The translations under genes and the position numbers were made by a program. A DNA stretch of 6,463 nucleotides from Gammaproteobacteria bacterium (GTDB lineage: Bacteria; Pseudomonadota; Gammaproteobacteria; Steroidobacterales; Steroidobacteraceae), in assembly GCA_027451085.1 (NCBI GenBank), contig DAIDKA010000040.1, positions 1-6,463 on the forward strand. Direction: 5' to 3'. The notes beneath the pieces are model-generated. The model searched no databases. It had not been told where the DNA came from and saw nothing but the letters and a program-made list of their open reading frames with translations. The stretch's first letter is position 1. Each line of letters starts with the position of its first letter. Shown here in pieces: positions 1-5,264 of this stretch.

Positions 1-83
1 CGCGGATGTGCCGGGATGCCAGTCCCTTGCGTTGAAGGATCAACCAAGGAGTGTTGACGGAACAAGGGGTTGTGCCCGAAGGC
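1..83. other. Left edge, no supported gene
   Basis: I see no coding region, tRNA or attachment site that can be defended in this short stretch. The open frames crossing it run on into the tmRNA gene and resemble no family I recognise. The 3' end of ssrA is a well-known integration target for genomic islands, but too little flanking sequence is present to show an integrase or a repeat of the ssrA end. Confidence 0.5.
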
Positions 84-115
84 GAAGGTTCCCGGCCCGA
101 TTGCCGGGAACCTTC
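84..115 (-). terminator. Hairpin downstream of ssrA, probable terminator
   Basis: A perfect 13-bp inverted repeat (84-96 with 103-115, arm GAAGGTTCCCGGC, 6-base loop) begins two bases beyond the CCA end of the tmRNA. Its position fits a transcription terminator or a 3'-processing structure for ssrA. No clear U-run follows on the minus strand; the stem is followed instead by a small GCC-TTCG-GGC hairpin. Intrinsic termination is therefore likely from position but not proven by sequence. Confidence 0.55.
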
Positions 116-117
116 AT

Positions 118-475
118 TGGTGGAGGCGGGGAGAATCGAACTCCCGTCCGCAAGCACTACGCTTCCCGTTCTACGTACGTAGCTGTCTCTTTATTTTCTC
201 GCCTCACGCTACCCGAGCAGCAGGGAAAACGCTAAGCCAGCTGACGGTGTCTCTTAACGCCATACCCCGTAGCACGGTATGGCGCGATCCTGTGAGCGCG
301 TCCCCGCCGATCAAAGGCACAGGCACCGATGGTGGCGAGGTTAGGCCGGATTAAGCGGCCAGAGCGAAGTTGTCGTCGTTGGCAACTATAAGTTTGTACA
401 AGAGTTTAACGAGGGCTCATACAACCTCGGTACGCCCTGAAAGTTTTGCAACCCGCGTCGAAACCGGTCGCCCCC
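118..475 (-). ncRNA. ssrA: Transfer-messenger RNA (tmRNA)
   Basis: This is the tRNA-like and mRNA-like RNA that, with SmpB, rescues ribosomes stalled on broken mRNAs and tags the nascent peptide for proteolysis. On the minus strand the RNA starts GGGGGCGACCGG. Its first seven bases pair with CGCCTCC near the 3' end, giving a 7-bp acceptor stem (one G-U pair) followed by A and an encoded CCA. The T arm (GGGAG, loop TTCGATT, CTCCC) lies at 129-145. The tag frame is at 351-383. A 9-bp stem (258-266 with 276-284) lies in the pseudoknot-rich body. The length of 358 nt is close to the 363 nt of the E. coli RNA. It is a one-piece tmRNA, not the permuted two-piece form. smpB lies on the same strand about 1 kb upstream, beyond a gene of opposite orientation. 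The 5' end is set by the acceptor stem, and a short leader removed by RNase P is expected. Confidence 0.97.
351..383 (-). other. tmRNA proteolysis-tag reading frame
   Basis: Read on the minus strand from the resume codon GCC (383-381), this frame gives A-N-D-D-N-F-A-L-A-A and then TAA (353-351). The C-terminal ALAA is the degron recognised by ClpXP and related proteases, and the ANDD part is where SspB binds in relatives. Compared with the E. coli tag (ANDENYALAA), position 4 is Asp and position 6 is Phe. The sequence TATAGTT just before the resume codon matches the expected A/U-rich element that sets the resume point. Confidence 0.95.
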
Positions 476-490
476 TTTTCGGACCGCTTC

Positions 491-496
491 ATTGTA
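491..496 (-). promoter_or_regulatory. Candidate -10 box of ssrA
   Basis: On the minus strand this reads TACAAT, five of six matches to the sigma-70 -10 consensus. Transcription would start near 482-484, giving a leader of about 7-9 nt before the mature 5' end at 475. That fits the short RNase P-removed leader known for E. coli pre-tmRNA. No good -35 box lies at normal spacing, so this is a suggestion. Confidence 0.35.
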
Positions 497-605
497 GCGC
501 AAAAACCGGATCCCGGCCGCAGTTCCAGCGGGGTCGCTGACTCACGATCGGGTGTGGTTAAATTGCAATTCAATTTTCAGCTTCAACCGGAACTGGGGAG
601 TATCG

Positions 606-1412
606 ATGAGTGGTGACTTCAAGCAGCGGGCGGGCGTTTGCTCCAATGTTGCTGGCTTTTTGCTGATTTTCAGCCTTCTGGCGCCAGCCCTGGTGGTTGC
701 CGATGACGTTCCCGCGCCGCCGCCGCCGCCCTGGACGGTCAATGCTCAGGCCGGCTATGTGTCTGCAAAAGGCAACACCGATACCCAGACGGCGAACCTC
801 AAGCTGGATGTCATCAACCAGGAGTTCGATAACTGGAAACATGAGCTGAGCCTCCAGTACGTGTACGGCAGGCAGAACGGCCTGACCACCGCAGAGCGCT
901 TCGATGGCATGTGGCAGAGCAATTACCAGTTCACGTCGAATCTGTTCGCATTCGGGCAGCTGCTCGGCGATGACGACCGGTTCAACGGCTTTGAGTACCA
1001 GGCCACGGCGTCCACCGGCATCGGCTACACCGTCCTCAAAACCACCGCGGACATGCTGGACGTGCAGCTGGGCGTCGGTTATTCGCACAGCAAGCCGGTG
1101 ACCCTGATCGACAATACGGTTGGCGATGTCGTCGGGCACATCGGGTTGCCGATTCAGTCGCAGGCCGTCGCCACGACGACCATCGGCTACACGCACACGT
1201 TCAACGCCTCCACCAAGCTCATCAACACCCTGTACGCCGAGTCGGGCCACCTGGACACCCTGGTGAAGGAGGATCTGGGGCTGCAGGTGAACATGAGCAA
1301 GTCCTTCGCGCTCACGGCGGGCTATGAAATCCGCTACAACACCATGCCGCCGGCGGGCGCGGAGAAGAAGGACGAGCTGGTCACGCTGAACCTCACCTAC
1401 GTGAAGAAGTAA
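606..1412 (+). CDS. DUF481 (YdiY-type) outer-membrane protein
   Basis: This encodes a predicted 268-residue outer-membrane protein of the DUF481 family, which includes E. coli YdiY and proteins annotated as salt-induced outer-membrane proteins. The molecular role of the family is not established. Residues 1-32 form a Sec signal peptide (basic start, hydrophobic core about 15-31, cleavage likely after VVA before DD). A proline run (38-42) follows, then alternating aromatic/polar beta-strand segments typical of a barrel. Family-like motifs are the early GNTDTQT segment and the later DDRFNGFEYQ. The last residues (NLTYVKK) resemble a final strand but end in Lys rather than the usual aromatic residue. 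ATG at 606 is preferred because GGGGAG stands 6 bases upstream and the signal peptide then begins normally; a GTG at 552 would add 18 unlikely residues. The gene is divergent from ssrA and convergent with smpB, 15 bases from its stop. Confidence 0.88.
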   Translation: MSGDFKQRAGVCSNVAGFLLIFSLLAPALVVADDVPAPPPPPWTVNAQAGYVSAKGNTDTQTANLKLDVINQEFDNWKHELSLQYVYGRQNGLTTAERFDGMWQSNYQFTSNLFAFGQLLGDDDRFNGFEYQATASTGIGYTVLKTTADMLDVQLGVGYSHSKPVTLIDNTVGDVVGHIGLPIQSQAVATTTIGYTHTFNASTKLINTLYAESGHLDTLVKEDLGLQVNMSKSFALTAGYEIRYNTMPPAGAEKKDELVTLNLTYVKK

Positions 1413-1413
1413 G

Positions 1414-1445
1414 CGCCTGGCCGGGGGCTAGTGCCGCAGCAGGCG
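1414..1445. terminator. Weak inverted repeat between convergent stops
   Basis: CGCCTG (1414-1419) can pair with CAGGCG (1440-1445), with GC-rich partly pairable sequence between. It spans the 15-base gap between the DUF481 and smpB stop codons and enters the last codons of smpB. It could act as a two-way terminator, but the stem is short, the loop is long and no T-run flanks it on either side. Confidence 0.2.
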
Positions 1446-1904
1446 TGCCTTGTCGCGCTGCCAGTCGCGGTCCTTTTCGGTTGCACGCTTGTCGTGCTGC
1501 TTCTTGCCCTTGGCCAGGCCGATCCGCAGCTTCACGCGTCCGTCCTTCCAGTACAGCTCCAGGGGTACGAGAGTGTAGCCTTCCCGTTCGACCGCTCCGA
1601 TCAGGTGCTGCAGTTCCGCCCGGTTCAGCAGCAGTTTGCGGGTGCGGGTTGGGACAGCGACCACGTGCGTGGAAACCGTCTGCAGGGGGGCGACGTGGGC
1701 TCCGTACAGGAAGGCCTCGCCGTTCTTGAGGAAGGCGTACGACTCGGTCAGTTGCGCCTTGCCGGCGCGCATGGACTTGACCTCCCAGCCCTGCAGCACC
1801 ATGCCGGCCTCGTAGCGGTCCTCGATGAAGTACTCGAAACGAGCCTTGCGGTTCTCGGCGATCAACCGCTGGCCGTCCTTCTGTTTGTCTTTGGTCTTGT
1901 TCAT
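1428..1904 (-). CDS. smpB: SsrA-binding protein SmpB
   Basis: SmpB binds the tRNA-like part of tmRNA, delivers it to the ribosomal A site and places its C-terminal tail in the empty mRNA channel during trans-translation. The 158-residue product (E. coli has 160) shows the family pattern throughout: ARFEYFIEDRYEAG (21-34), LQGWEVKSMRAGKA (37-50), a STHVV...PTRTRKLLLN stretch (78-94) and the tail AKGKKQHDKR (131-140) with Trp148. His137 aligns with the functionally important His136 of E. coli. ATG at 1904 is chosen because it gives a normal N-terminus; a TTG at 1916 would add four residues. No clear ribosome-binding site precedes either. The gene is divergent from ratA with 20 bases between starts, and its RNA partner ssrA lies downstream on the same strand. 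Confidence 0.97.
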   Translation of the reverse strand: MNKTKDKQKDGQRLIAENRKARFEYFIEDRYEAGMVLQGWEVKSMRAGKAQLTESYAFLKNGEAFLYGAHVAPLQTVSTHVVAVPTRTRKLLLNRAELQHLIGAVEREGYTLVPLELYWKDGRVKLRIGLAKGKKQHDKRATEKDRDWQRDKARLLRH

Positions 1905-1911
1905 TTTCGGG

Positions 1912-1921
1912 CACAATTCTA
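1912..1921. promoter_or_regulatory. Candidate overlapping divergent -10 boxes, ratA/smpB
   Basis: The plus strand shows CACAAT (1912-1917) and the minus strand TAGAAT (1921 down to 1916), five of six matches to TATAAT each. They overlap by two bases in the 20-base gap between the smpB and ratA starts. If used, plus-strand transcripts would begin about at the ratA ATG and minus-strand transcripts a few bases before the smpB ATG. Neither has a convincing -35 box, and any such box would lie inside the opposite gene. Confidence 0.25.
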
Positions 1922-1924
1922 CCG

Positions 1925-2362
1925 ATGAGGGAACTTAAGCGCTCGGCGCTCGTGGGCTACCCGGCGGCCCGCATGTACGCGCTGATCAATGACATCGAGG
2001 CCTACCCGCTGTTCCTCCCCTGGTGCACCAGCGCCAAAGTGCAGTCGCGGACGGAGCACGAGATCGTGGCCTCGGTCGGCATCCGCCGCGGGGCCCTGAA
2101 TTCCCATTTCACCACCCGCAACACCCTGGAAGCCGACCGGCGGGTGCGGATGCAGCTGGTGAGCGGGCCCTTCAAAACCCTGCAGGGCGAATGGCTGCTG
2201 ACCCCGGTGGAAAACCTGGGCTGCCGGGTGGACTTCACATTGCGGTTTGCCTTCTCCAACCGCATTGCAGCAATGGTGATGGAGCCGCTGTTCGAGGGCA
2301 TGGCGGGCCAGCTGGTGGACGCCTTCGTGACCCGTGCCAAAGTGGTGGGCGAGGGGCAGTGA
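1925..2362 (+). CDS. ratA: RatA, START-like/COQ10-type protein
   Basis: This is a 145-residue single-domain protein of the SRPBCC (START-like) superfamily, in the RatA/YfjG group related to the ubiquinone-binding protein Coq10. E. coli RatA was reported to block joining of ribosomal subunits, while the Coq10 relationship points to a role with ubiquinone; which applies here is open. The N-terminal strand and helix lead to NDIEAYPLFLPWC (about 22-34), the family hallmark. A beta-rich middle follows (for example SHFTTRNTLEADRRVRMQLVSGPF), and a long C-terminal helix (about 113-140, IAAMVMEPLFEGMAGQLVDAFVTRA) closes the ligand cavity. ATG at 1925 matches the family start but has no ribosome-binding site. 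Its TGA overlaps the GTG start of rnfH, so the two are probably translationally coupled. Confidence 0.95.
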   Translation: MRELKRSALVGYPAARMYALINDIEAYPLFLPWCTSAKVQSRTEHEIVASVGIRRGALNSHFTTRNTLEADRRVRMQLVSGPFKTLQGEWLLTPVENLGCRVDFTLRFAFSNRIAAMVMEPLFEGMAGQLVDAFVTRAKVVGEGQ

Positions 2363-2658
2363 AGCGCGTGACCGTGGTGTTTGCCAGGCCCGGCCTGCAG
2401 CGCCTGTGGCAGCTCGATCTGCCGGACGATGCCACGGTCCGCCAGGCGCTGGAGGCTGCCGCGGCCCGGTCCGCACCGGCAGGCGAGGGAGGGGGCAAAG
2501 AGATGGAAATCCCCTGGGAGTCTGCGAGCCTGGGAATCTACGGGGAGCCCTGTCGGCGCGGCGACATCCCGCGCGACGGCGACCGGGTCGAAATCTGCCG
2601 GCCGCTGCTCAACGACCCGCGGGAGCGCCGCCGCCAGCAGGTCCGGCGGCGGCCTTAA
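2359..2658 (+). CDS. rnfH: RnfH family ubiquitin-like protein
   Basis: This is a 99-residue protein of the RnfH family, a small beta-grasp (ubiquitin-like) fold whose biochemical role is not known. The name comes from an rnf electron-transport cluster in Rhodobacter. Visible family features are the N-terminal strand KRVTVVFARPG, the DDATVRQALEAA helix start (about 20-31), LGIYGEP near residue 57 and the conserved end DGDRVEICRPLLNDPRERRRQ (about 74-94). The gene is second in the ratA-rnfH pair. Its GTG start at 2359 overlaps the ratA stop by four bases; a GTG at 2368 is possible because GAGGGG (2351-2356) is better spaced to it. The stop TAA lies in a TTAA shared with the convergent bamE. The C-terminus is very Arg/Gln-rich, as usual for the family. 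Confidence 0.93.
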   Translation: MKRVTVVFARPGLQRLWQLDLPDDATVRQALEAAAARSAPAGEGGGKEMEIPWESASLGIYGEPCRRGDIPRDGDRVEICRPLLNDPRERRRQQVRRRP

Positions 2659-3038
2659 AGGAACGGATCGGAGATACGCTGCTTCGGGCTTTCGGGCATG
2701 TTGGGGTCCAGGCCGTACTTGTCGATGCGCGCGACTTTGTCGTCCTTGAAGTAGATCGTCATCTCGCGCTGGATGGGGCCTTCCCGGCCCACCCGCAGGT
2801 AGTACAGGTAGTCCCAGCGGTCGTTGTCGAACGTTGAGGGTACCATGGGGGTGCCCATGAGATAGCGCACCTGAACGCGGGTCATGCCCACCTTCAGCTG
2901 ATCGGTGTTGCGCTTCTCCATGAAGTTGCCCTGCTGCACCGTGACACGGTAAACGCAGCCGGAGACGGTGGCGCCAAGCAGGGCGGCGGCGGTGCCCAGC
3001 GCGGCAAAACGGCGCAGGGCGCCAGCAGGAATTCTCAT
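2655..3038 (-). CDS. bamE: Outer-membrane assembly lipoprotein BamE
   Basis: BamE (SmpA/OmlA) is a small lipoprotein of the BAM complex, anchored in the inner leaflet of the outer membrane, where it helps BamA and BamD fold beta-barrel proteins. From ATG 3038 the 127-residue product has a signal peptide with RR at 9-10, a hydrophobic stretch and the lipobox VSGC, so Cys28 would be lipidated. The mature part shows family motifs: VQQGNF, LKVGMTRVQVRYLMGTPMV (helix-loop with the GTP turn), DRWDYLYYLR and a final EMTIYFKDDKVARID strand pair. An upstream ATG at 3074 would add 12 residues before the signal peptide and is less likely. The gene is divergent from fur (86-base gap) and convergent with rnfH, sharing a TTAA in which both stops lie. 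Confidence 0.96.
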   Translation of the reverse strand: MRIPAGALRRFAALGTAAALLGATVSGCVYRVTVQQGNFMEKRNTDQLKVGMTRVQVRYLMGTPMVPSTFDNDRWDYLYYLRVGREGPIQREMTIYFKDDKVARIDKYGLDPNMPESPKQRISDPFL

Positions 3039-3061
3039 CGCGTCACTTGCTTGAATCCGGG

Positions 3062-3090
3062 ATAATGAGGTCATGATAGCGTATCGGCAA
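3062..3090 (-). promoter_or_regulatory. Candidate bamE promoter
   Basis: On the minus strand TTGCCG (3090-3085) and CATTAT (3067-3062) stand exactly 17 bases apart, each matching four of six consensus bases. This would start transcription about 17 bases before the bamE ATG. The same bases read GATAATG on the plus strand, a possible -10 box for fur, so the two divergent promoters may overlap. Confidence 0.3.
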
Positions 3091-3112
3091 CTGTCAGGCC
3101 TGCCTGTAATCC

Positions 3113-3118
3113 GGAGGG
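3113..3118 (+). promoter_or_regulatory. Ribosome-binding site of fur
   Basis: GGAGGG six bases before ATG 3125 is the strongest Shine-Dalgarno sequence in the window and fixes the fur start. It contrasts with the weak or absent sites before ratA, smpB, nadK and hrcA. Confidence 0.8.
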
Positions 3119-3124
3119 TTTCCC

Positions 3125-3550
3125 ATGGAAGGTAAGGACCTGCGCAAGGCCGGTTTGAAGGTCACGCTGCCCAGGCTCAAGATTCTCGAGATCCTGGAGC
3201 GCAGCCAGACCCGGCATATGTCCGCGGAGGACATCTACCGCACGCTGCTGGACTCCAACGAGGACATCGGGCTTGCCACGGTGTACCGGGTGCTGACGCA
3301 GTTCGAGGCCGCGAGCCTCGTGACGCGGCATCACTTCGAGGACGGCATGGCCGTGTTCGAGATCAACCAGGGTACGCATCATGACCATATCGTGTGTCTT
3401 GACTGTGGCCGCGTCGAAGAGTTCATAGACTCCGGCATTGAAGAACGCCAGGATGCGGTGGCCAGCCGCCTGGGCTTCGAGATCAGGGACCACTCCCTGA
3501 TCCTCTACGGGCACTGCGCGCGCCAGAACTGCGCCCACCAGAAGAACTGA
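3125..3550 (+). CDS. fur: Ferric uptake regulator Fur
   Basis: Fur is a cytoplasmic metal-sensing dimer that, with Fe(II), represses iron-uptake genes. The 141-residue product has the N-terminal winged helix (about 1-82), including recognition-helix sequence IGLATVYRVLTQFEAASLVTRH (48-69), and a C-terminal metal-binding dimer domain. By alignment with E. coli Fur the ligand set is intact: His31, Glu79, His86, His88 and Glu99 of one site, and Asp87, Glu106 and His123 of the other. Both cysteine pairs that hold structural zinc in E. coli Fur are present (Cys91/Cys94 and Cys131/Cys136). The start is fixed by GGAGGG six bases upstream. The His-rich tail of E. coli Fur is missing, as in other shorter homologues. 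Its last 68 bases are also read on the other strand as the end of recN. A GATAATGA string lies upstream, but no full Fur box. Confidence 0.97.
   Translation: MEGKDLRKAGLKVTLPRLKILEILERSQTRHMSAEDIYRTLLDSNEDIGLATVYRVLTQFEAASLVTRHHFEDGMAVFEINQGTHHDHIVCLDCGRVEEFIDSGIEERQDAVASRLGFEIRDHSLILYGHCARQNCAHQKN
3481..3502 (-). terminator. Perfect hairpin at the recN stop, inside fur
   Basis: GATCAGGGA (3481-3489) and TCCCTGATC (3494-3502) form a perfect 9-bp stem with a 4-base loop. On the minus strand the recN stop codon (3485-3483) lies in the 3' arm, so this may end or protect the nadK-recN transcript. No U-run follows. On the plus strand it encodes Fur residues 120-126, including the predicted metal ligand His123, which limits how freely it can drift. 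Confidence 0.35.
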
Positions 3551-5252
3551 TCCCGGCAGAGGGGGGAGCCTCGGCCACCCCCAGCATCTCGCGCGCGTGC
3601 TCGCGCGCCCGGGCCGTGATGTCCACGCCGCCCAGCATGCGGGCGATCTCCTCGACCCGTTCATCACCCGTGAGGACCGTGAGGCTCGTGCGCGTGGCGC
3701 GGCCGTCGGTGAGCTTGCTGACGCGCAGGTGCTGATGCCCCTGGGAGGCCACCTGGGGCAGGTGTGTCACGCACAGGACCTGGCCCCTGCCGGATATGGA
3801 AGCCTGCGCCAGCGCGCGCAGCTGGCGGCCGACGATCTCGGCGATGCCGCCGCCGATGCCGGAGTCGACCTCGTCGAACACCATGCAGCGGGTGTCCTGG
3901 CCCGCCGTGGCCACCTGGATGGCCAGTGACAGGCGCGCAAGCTCGCCGCCGGAGGCCACCTTGGCCAGCGCACGCAAGGGCTGTCCCGGATTGGCGCTGA
4001 CGCGGAACTCGATCTGATCCAGGCCATGCACCTGGGGTTCGGGCGCCGCGGACGCGGTGACATCGATCTCGAAGTGGCCTCCGGCCATGCCCAGCTGCTG
4101 CATGTGCCTGGTGACGGTCCGCGACAGTGTCCTGGCGGCGGCCGCGCGGTGCCTGGAAAGATCCCCCGCCAGCTCGTGGTAGCGCTGCAGGGCGGCGGCC
4201 AGCTCGGCACGCAGTCCTGCAAGACTGCTTTCGGCGTTCTCCAGCTGGCGCAGCTCGGCTTCGAGTTCGGCGGCGCGTTCGTGCAGCCGCTGGGGCGGCA
4301 CCCGGTTCTTGCGGGCCAGTTCACCGATGGCGGCCAGACGCCGTTCGACCTGGTCCTGCCGGACGGCGTCGAAGTCCTGGCCATCCAGGTAATGCTGCAG
4401 CTCGCGCGCGGCTTCCCGGACCTGGATGGCGGCGCTGTCCACCAGCGGCAGCACCGATGCCAGCTTCGGGTCGAGGCCTGCCAGTGGCTTCAGCTGCTGC
4501 AAGGTGCGGGCGATGGCGGCGTGCGCGCTGCCCTCATCGCTTTCAAACAACTGTGACAGGGCCTGCTGGGCCCCCTCGGTCAACCGGCCGCGGTTGGACA
4601 GGCGCGAGGATTCCTCGGTCAGGCTGTCGAATTCACCCGCGACCAGCTGCAGCGCCGAGAGCTCCTGGCTCTGGTGGCGCAGCAGCGACAGGCGGGAGTC
4701 GCGGTCGCGCGCGTGGCTTTCCAGCTCCAGGGTGACATTGAGCACTTTGAGCCAGGCGCGCTGCGCGGCGCCGACCTCGGCGACCAGCGCTTCAAGCCCG
4801 CCGCAGCCATCCAGGAGGTCGCGCTGGCCCTGGGTGCGCATCAGGGACTGGAATTCATGCTGGCCGTGGATGTCGAACAGCAGTGAGCCTGCCTCGCGCA
4901 GCTGCTGCACGGTTACGGACTGGCCGTTGAGGTAGGCGCGCGAGCGGCCATCCGCCGCCACGACCCGGCGGATGGATAATTCGTCATCGGCAGCGATCGA
5001 CTGCTCCGCAAGCCAGGTGCAAAGGGCGGCAGGGGCCTGCTTCAGGTCGAATGTGGCGGTGACTTCGGCGCGCTGGGCGCCGTGGCGCACGACTTCGGCA
5101 CCGGCCCGGCCGCCGGCCGCCAGCTGCAGGGCGTCCACCAGGATGGACTTGCCCGCGCCGGTTTCACCGGTGAGCACGGTCATGCCGGCGCGCAGGTCGA
5201 GTTCCAGCGCCTCGATGATGGCGAAGTCCAGTATGTGCAGCGTACTGAGCAT
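3483..5252 (-). CDS. recN: DNA repair protein RecN
   Basis: RecN is an SMC-like ATPase that acts early in recombinational repair of double-strand breaks, gathering broken DNA ends. The 589-residue product has Walker A GETGAGKS (29-36), the RecN-typical LLFDIHGQHEFQSLM (124-138), two coiled-coil arms (about 155-230 and 295-385) around a middle segment, the ABC signature VASGGELAR (432-440), Walker B MVFDEVDSGIGG (457-468) and the His-loop CVTHLPQVAS (494-503). It is longer than E. coli RecN (553). The excess is largely a Ser/Gly/Arg-rich tail after about residue 557, of which residues 568-589 are antisense to fur. The start is ATG 5252 with GAGAG nine bases before it, overlapping the nadK stop, so nadK-recN is probably an operon. 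I see no LexA-type box (CTGT-N8-ACAG) nearby. Confidence 0.97.
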   Translation of the reverse strand: MLSTLHILDFAIIEALELDLRAGMTVLTGETGAGKSILVDALQLAAGGRAGAEVVRHGAQRAEVTATFDLKQAPAALCTWLAEQSIAADDELSIRRVVAADGRSRAYLNGQSVTVQQLREAGSLLFDIHGQHEFQSLMRTQGQRDLLDGCGGLEALVAEVGAAQRAWLKVLNVTLELESHARDRDSRLSLLRHQSQELSALQLVAGEFDSLTEESSRLSNRGRLTEGAQQALSQLFESDEGSAHAAIARTLQQLKPLAGLDPKLASVLPLVDSAAIQVREAARELQHYLDGQDFDAVRQDQVERRLAAIGELARKNRVPPQRLHERAAELEAELRQLENAESSLAGLRAELAAALQRYHELAGDLSRHRAAAARTLSRTVTRHMQQLGMAGGHFEIDVTASAAPEPQVHGLDQIEFRVSANPGQPLRALAKVASGGELARLSLAIQVATAGQDTRCMVFDEVDSGIGGGIAEIVGRQLRALAQASISGRGQVLCVTHLPQVASQGHQHLRVSKLTDGRATRTSLTVLTGDERVEEIARMLGGVDITARAREHAREMLGVAEAPPSAGISSSGGRSSGARSARRGSGSGP

Positions 5253-5264
5253 GTGGCGGTGCTC

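Noticed and set aside
1..117. Integration site for a genomic island at the 3' end of ssrA
   Set aside because: No integrase, no repeated ssrA end and too little flank to judge.
8..354. Two overlapping plus-strand open frames (8-235 and 70-354)
   Set aside because: They lie over the tmRNA gene and its hairpin on the opposite strand, look like no protein family, and are explained by the structured RNA.
552..605. GTG-started extension of the DUF481 protein by 18 residues
   Set aside because: It would put polar residues ahead of a good signal peptide, and ATG 606 has a proper ribosome-binding site.
570..1250. 226-codon minus-strand open frame inside the DUF481 gene
   Set aside because: Low-complexity composition typical of an antisense frame in GC-rich DNA; the plus strand has a recognised family with a signal peptide.
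1431..1928. 165-codon plus-strand open frame over smpB
   Set aside because: It is the antisense shadow of a clearly recognised SmpB.
3071..3667. 198-codon minus-strand open frame across fur and the end of recN
   Set aside because: Antisense to fur, with no recognisable domain and no ribosome-binding site worth noting.
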